Source: Pedosphaera sp.
GTDB lineage: Bacteria > Verrucomicrobiota > Verrucomicrobiia > Limisphaerales > Pedosphaeraceae
Length of the DNA: 8,620 bases
Direction of reading: 5' to 3'
NCBI GenBank assembly: GCA_028293465.1
Contig: JAQGOT010000438.1
Location: forward strand, 1-8,620
The notes below the pieces were generated by a model that saw only the letters and a list, made by a program, of their open reading frames with translations, made no database searches and was not told the DNA's origin. Positions 1 to 6,840 of the stretch are shown in pieces (position 1 is the first letter of the stretch; the number at the start of each line of letters is the position of its first letter). A program made the translations under genes and the position numbers.

Positions 1-2726
1 GCGGGCCGGGATACCTTGCGTGGCTGGCCAGCAAAGGGTTTACCCAGGCGCAATTCGACGCTTCGGGTTTCACGGTGGATGTCAGCGACAGCGGACTCGA
101 CAACGGGACTGCTTCGCCTAATCACCCTGGACTGTATGTCGGCGGGAACATCACCAACGCCAGCCGGGTGGTTTACAACCGCTTGGAGGGCACCACCAAT
201 GCCGGCAGCACGCTCCATGGCTGTGACGGCCACGGCACCCTTAATTCGCATATTATCGGGGGCTTCAATAACCTGCCCAACGGTTTTCCGCATACTGATG
301 GTTCCGGTTTTTACTACGGACTGGGTGTTTGCCCGTTCGTAAAAATCGGGTCCTCGGTGATCTTTGATTCGGACACTTTCACGAGTCCCAATTTTGCGAC
401 CCTTCAGTCCTCGGCTTTCCATGACGGCGCGCGGGTCAGCAACAACAGTTGGGGGGGCAATGCCGCCGGCGCTTATGATGCGCGGGCCCAGACCTACGAT
501 GCGTTGGTGCGGGACGCGCAGCCCGCTGGGGCGCAGTTTCCGGCGGCGGGGAACCAGGAGATGGTGATCGTATTCGCCGCCGGCAACGCCGGGCCGGTGG
601 TGCAGACCATCGGCTCGCCGGGCAGCGCGAAAAACGTGATTTCGGTGGGAGCGGCAGAAAGCGTGCAGGCCATCGGCGGCAGTGACAGGAGTGGCGTAAG
701 CGATGCCCAGGCGGACAGCGCCAATGATATCGTTTCGTTTTCCAGCCGAGGACCTTGTGCTGATGGGCGGCATAAGCCGGACCTGGTGGCACCGGGGACG
801 CACGTGAGCGGAGGGGTCGCCCAAGATATCAATCCGGGAGTAAATGGCACGGCCGATCCTTGTTTCACAGGCGCTGGTGTTTCCGGCGCCGGTGTGGGGA
901 TCCATTTCTTTCCGGCAGGGCAGCAGTGGTACACGGCTTCCTCCGGCACCAGCCATTCGACGCCGTGCGTGGCGGGCGGGTGCGCGCTGGTACGCCAGTA
1001 TTTCATCAATCAATTTACCAACACGCCCAGTCCCGCCATGACCAAGGGTTACCTGATGAACTCAGCCCGTTACCTGAACGGCGCGGACGCCAATGACACG
1101 CTTTGGTCCAACAGCCAAGGCATGGGGGAGATGAACCTCGGTTTTGCCTTCGACGGAACACCGCGCATTTTGCGTGATGAAGTGCCGGCCGACCTGTTCA
1201 CGGCCAGCGGCCAAACGCGGACTTTCACCGGGACGATTTCCGACACCAACAAACCGTTCCGGGTGACCATCGTCTGGACGGACGCGCCCGGCAACACGAC
1301 GGGGAATGCTTACAACAACGACCTGGATCTGATTGTCACGGCGGGGGGTAACACCTACAAAGGCAATGTGTTCGATGGCGCTTCCTCCACGACCGGGGGC
1401 ACCGCGGACACGACGAACAATGCTGAGAGTGTCTTCCTGCCCGCCGGCCTTTCGGGAAAGTTTTCGGTGCAGGTGACCGCCGCCAACATCAATTCGGACG
1501 GAGTGCCGAACAACAGCCATCCACTGGACCAGGATTTTGCCCTGGTGATTTACAATGCCACCGGGCCGCTTGTTAACGCTTTAGATCCCATCCTGGGCGC
1601 CGAAAATTGCTTTCCCACCAACGGGTTGATCGACCCCGGCGAGACGGTCACCATGAACATCGCGCTGCAAAATGTTGGCAACGCCAGCACCACGAATCTC
1701 GTCGCGACGCTTCAGGCGACCGGGGGTGTGGTCAATCCCAATGGTCCGCAAACTTATGGCGGTCTGACGCCGGGAGCCGCGGCCGCGAGCCGGCCGTTCA
1801 CGTTCACGGCGAATGGAACGTGTGGTGGGACGATCACAGCCACACTGCAACTTCAAGATGGTCCGGTAAATCTTGGGTCTGTGAGTTTTAACCTTTCACT
1901 CGGCAAATTCCTGCCGATAACGACACTGGTTGAATACTTCGATGTAGTTACGGCACCTGCGCTCCCCACGGATTGGACGACTTCGGTTTCCGACGCTGGA
2001 GTAAGCTGGGAAAGCTCCACCGGGGCCGCTGACTCCGCGCCCAACGCGGTTTTTGCGGCGGAACCCCCGAGTCCCGGCTTGACCGAACTGGTGACGCCGA
2101 GCATTCCCATTCTCTCGTCAGCAGCTCAACTGACTTTCCGGAACCGTTACGACATCGAGGGTGACCCAATCGCCTCATCAGCTGCTTACGACGGAGGAGT
2201 GCTGGAGATCGCCATCGGGAACGGAGGATTTACGGATATTCTGGCGGCGGGCGGCGGCTTTGCCGGTGGCGGCTACACGGCCACGGTGGACCCCGCGGAC
2301 GATAACCCGCTGGCCGGCCGACAGGTTTGGAGTGGAAATTCGGGCGGGTTCATCACCACCACGGTGAACCTCCCGGCGGCGGCGGCGGGTCAGAGTGTCC
2401 GGTTCAAGTGGGTGCTCGGAACCGACACGGCCAATGGTTTTGGCGGCACCGGTTGGTACATTGACAGTGTGTCGATCCAGGATGGCACTTATACCTGCTG
2501 CAACGGCTTGTTTGCGCCGACCATCGTGAACCCACGCACCAGCGGCGGGAATGTCACCTTCTCCTTCCAGACCATCAACGGTCAAACCTACAATGTGGAA
2601 TACAAGGATACGGTCACCAATGCGACGTGGACGACCTTGCAATCGTTCAGCGGCGACGGTTCGGTGAAGACGATCACGAATGCGTTGAGCACCCCGCAGC
2701 GTTTCTACCGCGTCCGGTCGCCGTAG
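1..2726 (+). CDS. Secreted subtilisin-family (S8, KP-43-like) serine protease, 5'-truncated
   Basis: This is a secreted multidomain serine endopeptidase that lacks its N-terminus. The frame is open to the left edge. The first available start, GTG at 75, would put the catalytic Asp at residue 5, so the true start, signal peptide and propeptide lie outside the window. Counting from codon 75, the triad is Asp5 (SDSGLD), His53 (GHGT, nt 231-233) and Ser293 (GTSHSTP, nt 951-953), with oxyanion Asn171 (AAGNAGP). TIGSPGSAKNVISVGA and SFSSRGP...KPDLVAPGT are typical of the KP-43 subgroup. Further domains follow: a beta-barrel (about 365-495) with VWTDAP and NNDLDL, as in KP-43; an Ig-like CARDB/NEW3-type segment (about 505-608, DPGETV); a jelly-roll 'choice-of-anchor J'/MAM-like segment (about 615-805, ending GWYIDSVSI); and a C-terminal module (about 815-883) ending FYRVRSP. 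The catalytic core looks intact. Family assignment is firm; substrate and the naming of the accessory domains are inference. Confidence 0.93.
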   Translation, partial: GPGYLAWLASKGFTQAQFDASGFTVDVSDSGLDNGTASPNHPGLYVGGNITNASRVVYNRLEGTTNAGSTLHGCDGHGTLNSHIIGGFNNLPNGFPHTDGSGFYYGLGVCPFVKIGSSVIFDSDTFTSPNFATLQSSAFHDGARVSNNSWGGNAAGAYDARAQTYDALVRDAQPAGAQFPAAGNQEMVIVFAAGNAGPVVQTIGSPGSAKNVISVGAAESVQAIGGSDRSGVSDAQADSANDIVSFSSRGPCADGRHKPDLVAPGTHVSGGVAQDINPGVNGTADPCFTGAGVSGAGVGIHFFPAGQQWYTASSGTSHSTPCVAGGCALVRQYFINQFTNTPSPAMTKGYLMNSARYLNGADANDTLWSNSQGMGEMNLGFAFDGTPRILRDEVPADLFTASGQTRTFTGTISDTNKPFRVTIVWTDAPGNTTGNAYNNDLDLIVTAGGNTYKGNVFDGASSTTGGTADTTNNAESVFLPAGLSGKFSVQVTAANINSDGVPNNSHPLDQDFALVIYNATGPLVNALDPILGAENCFPTNGLIDPGETVTMNIALQNVGNASTTNLVATLQATGGVVNPNGPQTYGGLTPGAAAASRPFTFTANGTCGGTITATLQLQDGPVNLGSVSFNLSLGKFLPITTLVEYFDVVTAPALPTDWTTSVSDAGVSWESSTGAADSAPNAVFAAEPPSPGLTELVTPSIPILSSAAQLTFRNRYDIEGDPIASSAAYDGGVLEIAIGNGGFTDILAAGGGFAGGGYTATVDPADDNPLAGRQVWSGNSGGFITTTVNLPAAAAGQSVRFKWVLGTDTANGFGGTGWYIDSVSIQDGTYTCCNGLFAPTIVNPRTSGGNVTFSFQTINGQTYNVEYKDTVTNATWTTLQSFSGDGSVKTITNALSTPQRFYRVRSP

Positions 2727-2772
2727 TGTGAAGAGATGTTGTGTTGGGGCAGGTTGCCGGTAGGGTAGGCGC

Positions 2773-3270
2773 ATGCAAATTCGGGATGCAACGGATGCTG
2801 ACCTGCCGGCGATTGTGGCGATCTATAACACGACGGTCGCCTCGGGGATCGTGACGGCGGACATCGAGCCGGTGTCGGTGGAGAGCCGCCGCGCGTGGTT
2901 CGCGCAACATTCGCCGGCGCGACGGCCGCTGTGGGTGGCGTTGGACGGGGAGCAGATTCTCGGGTGGTTGAGTTACTCCTCGTTTTATGGACGACCCGCC
3001 TACGACGGGACTTGTGAGGTGAGCATCTACCTGGCGCCGGATCAACGCGGGCGCGGGTCGGGAAGCGAGCTGCTGAGGCGTTGCATCGCGCACGCGCCGG
3101 CAATCGGGGTGACGACGTTGCTGGGCTTCATTTTCGGGCACAACGAGCCGAGTCTGCGCCTGTTTGAAAAACATGGATTTGCCCGCTGGGGTCATTTGCC
3201 GCGCATTGCGATGCTCCACGGCGTGGAACGCGATTTGATCATCGTGGGGCGGCGGGTGGACCCGGTCTGA
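2773..3270 (+). CDS. GNAT N-acetyltransferase, phosphinothricin/methionine sulfoximine acetyltransferase-like
   Basis: This is a 165-residue cytoplasmic acetyl-CoA-dependent N-acetyltransferase and a full-length single GNAT domain. The N-terminus IRDATDADLPAIVAIYN matches the start of the Pat/Bar/MddA (YncA) branch, whose members acetylate phosphinothricin, methionine sulfoximine or methionine sulfone. The acetyl-CoA pyrophosphate loop is Q91-R-G-R-G-S-G97, preceded by strand SIYLAPD. Glu82 lies just before that strand, where this branch has a conserved Glu. The last core element is N124-EPSLRLFEKHGF, with the usual N/S...LxxxxGF pattern. The ATG at 2773 fits the family's N-terminus and has a modest TAGGG seven bases upstream. 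It follows the protease by 46 nt on the same strand without a visible terminator, so read-through is possible, but no functional link is evident. The fold is certain; the substrate is not, since this branch is widely annotated as a resistance enzyme without proof. Confidence 0.9.
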   Translation: MQIRDATDADLPAIVAIYNTTVASGIVTADIEPVSVESRRAWFAQHSPARRPLWVALDGEQILGWLSYSSFYGRPAYDGTCEVSIYLAPDQRGRGSGSELLRRCIAHAPAIGVTTLLGFIFGHNEPSLRLFEKHGFARWGHLPRIAMLHGVERDLIIVGRRVDPV

Positions 3271-5394
3271 TCAGCGGCTCTTCAACCGATAAAAGGTCTG
3301 GCCCGGCGGCGGCGAGACAATCACTTGTTCCTGAAGATTCGTGAGCGTTGGGGTGGTGGGGACGTCGGTCCAGTTCGTGGCGAGGCTGGAGGTCTGCTGC
3401 AGGACGAAGTCCATCGAGGGAATGGTCCAGGAAAGGGCGGCTTGGTTGCCGACAGGGGTGATCGTAAGGAGCGGCGCAGGCGTGAATTGGGCGGCATAGA
3501 CCAGGCCGGAGGAAACGGCTGCTACCAATCGATTTCCGTCGGCCGAAGAGGCGGCGCAATACCAAGCCTGAGTGGAGTCGCTGCTGGCCAACCAGGTGAC
3601 TCCTGAATCCGTCGAGACGTAAACTTGCATATAGGAGTAATTCCCACCGCCCACCGCCACCAGTTTAGTCCCTTCCGCTGACGAGGAAATGGTCTGCCAA
3701 TAAACATTGGGTGCGGTGGTCATTGACCAAGTGCCTCCGGAGTTCGTGGAGGTGTAAATCGGGCCGCCCCAAATTCCAGCCGCCAATTTCGTGCCGTCCG
3801 CCGACGAGGCGACGCAATTCCATTGATGAGGAGGCAGGCTGGTGGCGGTCCAGGTGACACCGGAGTTGGTGGAGGTGTAGATTGGGCCGCGCAAGAAGCC
3901 ATCCGCACGCGTTGAGGCCGCCGCCACCAGTTTGGTTCCATCAGCCGAGGAAGCTACGGCAGACCAGAAGTGTTGGGGCACGCTGGCGGCAGACCAATTG
4001 GCGCCGGCATCTGTGGAGGTGAAAATTGCGCCGGTAATGCCGCCGTCCGGGAGCTGTGTCCCGGTGACGGCGACCAGTTTGAGTCCATCGGCTGATGAGG
4101 CGATGGCATTGTAATTTGTGCTCGGCGCAGCGCTCGCTGTCCAGGTGGTTCCCGCGTCAGCGGAGGTGTAAAGCGCGCCCCTAAGGTCGCCGTCCGGGAG
4201 GAAAGTCGCGGTTATCGCTGCGACTCGGGTTCCATCCGCAGAACAAATCACCGACAACCAATTCGTGCTGGGCGCGGTGGTGGCCGCCCACGCTGCTCCC
4301 GAGTTCGTCGAGGCATAAATTTCGCCGAAAAACGACGACGCTGCCACCAGTTTGGTGCCATCTGCTGAGGAGGCTAAACTCCGCCAGGAGCCGCCGGGCG
4401 CGGGTATCGCCCGCCAGGTGGATCCCGAAGGAGGAGATGTGTAAATCCCACCGCCTCCCAATGAGAACGAAATTGAGGTGGCGGACCCGAGCGAGGTCAC
4501 GACCAGCCGGGTTCCATCCGCCGAAGAGGCCACCGCAGACCAATCCTGAGTCGGTGCATCGTTCGCGGTCCAAGTCAGTCCCGAGTTCGTGGAAGCATAG
4601 ATCTGGCCCGAACTCGCCACTGCCACCAGCCTGGTTCCATCGGCGGAAGCGGCCACGGAAGACCAGTTGTTGCTTGGCGCGCTGGTAGCCATCCAATAAA
4701 TTCCCGAACTCGGCCAGGTATAGATCAAGCCAGCACCCGATGCGGCCACCAGCGTGGTGCCATCCGCCGAGGCGGCCATGGTTTTGATATCTGCATTAAA
4801 AGGGAACCCCCCGGCAAAAGCCCAGGTGGCTCCCGAATCCCCTGAGTAGTAAACCGAACTGGAAGTCACCGCCGCCAACTTGGTGCCGTCGCCCGAAACA
4901 GTGACCGCTTCCCAAAATGCGGCGGAGAAGTTGGTGGTGGCCCAGCTGGCTCCCGAATTCGTCGAAACATAAAGCGAGCCGAAAGAGGCTGCGGCCAACA
5001 ATACAACTCCATCCGCCGACAAAGCCACGTGAATCCCAAAAGTGCCTGTGATCAGCGCGCTAACCGGCGTCCACGTGACTCCCGCGTTCGTGGAGGTATA
5101 AATCGGGCCGGCATACGCCGCCGCCGCCAGTTTGATTCCGTCAGCCGAGGAGGCGACCGACTGCCAGTTGTTAGCGGGCGCTGACGTTACGGTCCAAGAG
5201 GCGCCATAATTGGTGGACGTGTAAATATTAAACCCGACAGCCACGAGTTTGCTGCCGTCTGCGGAAGCGGCCACCGCCTGCCAGGAACCACCGGGCGCGC
5301 TGGTGCCGGTCCAGGTTTGGGCGTGTGCGGGATCTGGGGCGGCGAGCAGACCGCTTATAGCGACTGACCCAAACAGCAGATGGCTTAACTTCAT
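3271..5394 (-). CDS. Secreted Asp-box (BNR/Ycf48-like) beta-propeller repeat protein
   Basis: This is an exported repeat protein of unknown function. I chose ATG 5394 because it gives an ideal signal peptide: MKLSH, a hydrophobic stretch to about residue 19, and cleavage after AHA (nt 5320-5328). An in-frame GTG at 5418 would add eight residues (MYHPGKQI) ahead of it. The mature protein is 14 tandem units of about 41-52 residues with consensus W-x-x-V-A-S-S-A-D-G-T-K-L-V-A...I-Y-T-S-T-N-S-G-x-T-W. The second part is an Asp-box (S/T-x-D/N-x-G-x-x-W), the hairpin motif of sialidases, VPS10/sortilin and Ycf48 propellers. The last 70 residues (nt 3274-3483) form a non-repeat module ending FYRLKSR. 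No catalytic residues stand out, so a binding or scaffold role is a guess. The gene is tail to tail with the acetyltransferase, its stop abutting that gene's stop. Shine-Dalgarno support is weak. Confidence 0.88.
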   Translation of the reverse strand: MKLSHLLFGSVAISGLLAAPDPAHAQTWTGTSAPGGSWQAVAASADGSKLVAVGFNIYTSTNYGASWTVTSAPANNWQSVASSADGIKLAAAAYAGPIYTSTNAGVTWTPVSALITGTFGIHVALSADGVVLLAAASFGSLYVSTNSGASWATTNFSAAFWEAVTVSGDGTKLAAVTSSSVYYSGDSGATWAFAGGFPFNADIKTMAASADGTTLVAASGAGLIYTWPSSGIYWMATSAPSNNWSSVAASADGTRLVAVASSGQIYASTNSGLTWTANDAPTQDWSAVASSADGTRLVVTSLGSATSISFSLGGGGIYTSPPSGSTWRAIPAPGGSWRSLASSADGTKLVAASSFFGEIYASTNSGAAWAATTAPSTNWLSVICSADGTRVAAITATFLPDGDLRGALYTSADAGTTWTASAAPSTNYNAIASSADGLKLVAVTGTQLPDGGITGAIFTSTDAGANWSAASVPQHFWSAVASSADGTKLVAAASTRADGFLRGPIYTSTNSGVTWTATSLPPHQWNCVASSADGTKLAAGIWGGPIYTSTNSGGTWSMTTAPNVYWQTISSSAEGTKLVAVGGGNYSYMQVYVSTDSGVTWLASSDSTQAWYCAASSADGNRLVAAVSSGLVYAAQFTPAPLLTITPVGNQAALSWTIPSMDFVLQQTSSLATNWTDVPTTPTLTNLQEQVIVSPPPGQTFYRLKSR
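3484..5319 (-). repeat. 14 tandem Asp-box propeller-blade coding repeats
   Basis: The signal-free part of the gene encodes fourteen units. Thirteen of the units carry both a SADG strand half and an Asp-box half. Unit 14 (nt 3484-3564) has only the SADG half, and the matching half (TWTGTSAP) sits at the mature N-terminus (nt 5284-5319), as expected for propellers closed by a 'Velcro' blade. Most units are 41-43 residues. Unit 7 (nt 4387-4542) has a Gly/Ser-rich insertion, and units 9-11 (nt 3823-4260) share a longer loop. The Asp-boxes of units 5 and 7 are degenerate (PSSGIYW, PPSGSTW). At the DNA level the units are imperfect, with variants of CCATCxGCxGAxGAGGC recurring on the plus strand. 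Confidence 0.88.
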
Positions 5395-5396
5395 GA

Positions 5397-5573
5397 TTTG
5401 CTTACCAGGGTGATACACTCCTCGTATGGCGGTTGGTTTCTATCAGCCGAAGTGGGGGAAGGCAAGGAAAAGCGGTGTTGGTGACGACGAGTGTGAGCGG
5501 TTTGGGTTTGGATTTGCCAACGTTGTCAGCGACGAAAAAGTCACGGCCGCCCCGAGTATCGCCCTACCGGTAA
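5397..5573 (+). other. Intergenic open-frame tail, possible decayed gene or dispersed repeat
   Basis: This stretch lies between the propeller gene and the TPR-like gene, where no convincing gene is seen. The frame is open from 5397 to the TAA at 5571-5573 and its end reads like a protein tail (PTLSATKKSRPPRVSPYR). It has no credible ATG start: the best in-frame start would be a GTG at 5475. A second overlapping frame, ATG 5426 to TGA 5578, would give a 50-residue peptide starting MAVGFYQPKWGK. Neither has a good ribosome-binding site. It could be the remnant of a gene, part of a repeated intergenic element, or chance in GC-rich DNA. I would not annotate a protein here. Confidence 0.25.
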
Positions 5574-5637
5574 GATGAAACGCGTTCGCCCGGGTTCAAC
5601 CGTCGGGGAGGAGGATTGTGGCGCGGCGCGGAAGGAA

Positions 5638-6750
5638 TCAATGCTGGCCGTATTTGTCGAGGGCCCACTTCATGGTCGGCAGTTCGCCGAAGGTTTTCAT
5701 GCGGTCGAGGTAGCTGGCCATGTCCTGGTCGGACATCTGCTCCAGCAGCCCGGAGCTTCGTTGGTTCAGGTCTTTGATGGTCGCGCGCTGTTGGGCGATT
5801 TCGCTGAGCCGGTCCTGCACGGTCTGGCCGGAGTTGCCGTAGGGGGCGGCAGGGTCCATCGCGCCCAAGGCGTTCCTCTCAATGACCAGGCCGACGAGGG
5901 TGTTGATGAGCGGTTGTTGCGGCGAGTAGCTGACCTGTTGCCCGAGGTACGCGGCCATTTGCAAGGCGGCCTGCGCGGAGGCCGGATCACCGGCTTGCTG
6001 GTAGGACTTCGCGAGGTCGCCCAACTTCAGGCCCAATCCCTTGAGGGGCGCGAGTTCCGGCAGCAACACGGAAGAGGCAGCCACGGCTCTGGCCTCAGCT
6101 TCCGGGTAACCGGCGGCGAGGAAGGCTTCTTCCGAATTTTGCATGAAGTCCCACGAGTAATCCTGCCAGTTTGATTTCCCGGAAGCGGACTGGAGTTCCT
6201 GCAAGGCCTGCTCGGTCTGGCCGGATTTCAAATAGTTGCCCGCCAAGAGATAACCCCCCAGGCTGTTGTTGGGGTCGGATTGCTTCAAGGCCTCCAGCCA
6301 TTGACGGCGATCTTCCGGGGTCGCATCGGCCCTGAAAGCGGCGGCGTAGGCGACGCGCGGGTCGTTGGGATATTTTTGCATCGCTTCCAACAGGAACTTT
6401 GGGTCGCCGGTGGTGCGGAGGGCGGCGAGGAGGCTGCCAGCATTTTGGTGGTTCGCGGCCAGATAGGATTCGAGTTGCGCGGGGTCAAGCTTGGGGAGTT
6501 CCCCGCCGTTAAGCAGACGAACGGAAAGGCGGGCGTAGGCGTTGTTGGTTTTGCGCGGTTCCTCCACGGGCGGTTCGGTTGGGGGAGCGGAAGCGGTCAC
6601 GTGCGGCGTCGGCAGTTGCGGTGTGGCGACGCTTGGGGCGGCAGGTTCAGATTCCGGCGCGGGCACGGGCGCAGGTGAATGGGAATGATGGTAAACGGCC
6701 AGGCTCACGATTAACCCCACGAGCAGAACAATGGCGAGCTTGCCTCTCAT
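5638..6750 (-). CDS. Membrane-anchored TPR-like helical protein of unknown function
   Basis: I do not recognise a named family in this 370-residue protein. Residues 1-4 (MRGK) are followed by one hydrophobic span (about 5-20), which reads as an uncleaved signal anchor or signal peptide with no lipobox Cys. A Pro/Ala-rich linker follows (about 26-66: PAPVPAP, PPTEPPVEEP), as in proteins that hold a domain away from the membrane. Residues about 90-270 look like tetratricopeptide helix pairs: GDPKFLLEAMQKYPNDPRVAYAAAF, then DRRQWLEALKQSDPNN, then YLLAGNYLKSGQTEQALQELQ, and a later LAKSYQQAGDPASAQAALQMA. The C-terminal 80 residues are helical and charged (QDRLSEIAQQRATIKDLNQR) without a motif I can name. 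No enzyme motif is visible, so a periplasm-facing protein-interaction role is inference. The ATG at 6750 is the natural start for the hydrophobic N-terminus, though no clear Shine-Dalgarno precedes it. It lies 90 bp downstream of the MbnP-peroxidase fusion gene on the same strand. Confidence 0.85.
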   Translation of the reverse strand: MRGKLAIVLLVGLIVSLAVYHHSHSPAPVPAPESEPAAPSVATPQLPTPHVTASAPPTEPPVEEPRKTNNAYARLSVRLLNGGELPKLDPAQLESYLAANHQNAGSLLAALRTTGDPKFLLEAMQKYPNDPRVAYAAAFRADATPEDRRQWLEALKQSDPNNSLGGYLLAGNYLKSGQTEQALQELQSASGKSNWQDYSWDFMQNSEEAFLAAGYPEAEARAVAASSVLLPELAPLKGLGLKLGDLAKSYQQAGDPASAQAALQMAAYLGQQVSYSPQQPLINTLVGLVIERNALGAMDPAAPYGNSGQTVQDRLSEIAQQRATIKDLNQRSSGLLEQMSDQDMASYLDRMKTFGELPTMKWALDKYGQH

Positions 6751-6777
6751 AACACTGACGTTGATTGCATGAAGCTT

Positions 6778-6789
6778 TGACCGTGGTCA
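6778..6789. repeat. Short inverted repeat TGACC-GT-GGTCA upstream of the TPR-like gene
   Basis: This is a perfect inverted repeat with 5-bp arms around a 2-bp centre, 28 bp before the ATG of the TPR-like gene, in the 90-bp gap after the fusion gene. The shape would suit a dimeric regulator's half-sites, but arms this short occur by chance. It is not followed by a T-run, so it is not a terminator. No promoter boxes are recognisable around it. Confidence 0.2.
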
Positions 6790-6840
6790 TGGGGAATCGT
6801 CACGCGGGAAGATGCTCCTGGTTGCGCGGACAGCCTGAAG

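Noticed and set aside
2178..2774. Minus-strand open frame opposite the protease C-terminus, and similar Arg-rich frames opposite the acetyltransferase
   Set aside because: Compositional shadows: rich in Arg, His and Pro, no motif, and completely covered by better-supported genes.
3274..3483. PEP-CTERM or LPXTG-type sorting signal at the end of the propeller protein
   Set aside because: There is no PEP or LPxTG motif and no hydrophobic helix with basic tail at the C-terminus; the protein ends in a soluble beta-rich module.
3484..5319. Regularly spaced repeats considered as a CRISPR or DNA satellite array
   Set aside because: The repeats are imperfect, keep the reading frame, have a protein-level consensus (SADG...Asp-box) and no unique spacers between identical repeats.
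3484..5319. WD40 repeats as the identity of the propeller blades
   Set aside because: The recurring S/T-x-N/D-x-G-x-x-W motif is the Asp-box; no W-D ends or GH dipeptides of WD40 are present.
5395..5418. GTG at 5418 as the start of the propeller gene
   Set aside because: It would put eight extra residues ahead of an ideal signal peptide, and the GAGGAG nearby overlaps the GTG, leaving no normal spacing. It remains possible but is second choice.
5531..5570. Possible rho-independent terminator on the minus strand (CGGCCG followed by TGACTTTTT)
   Set aside because: The only inverted repeat is a 6-bp palindrome without a loop; no stable stem precedes the T-run.
5575..6174. Plus-strand open frame of 199 codons opposite the TPR-like gene
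   Set aside because: It is antisense to a gene with a convincing membrane anchor and TPR-like pattern; its own translation shows no family features.
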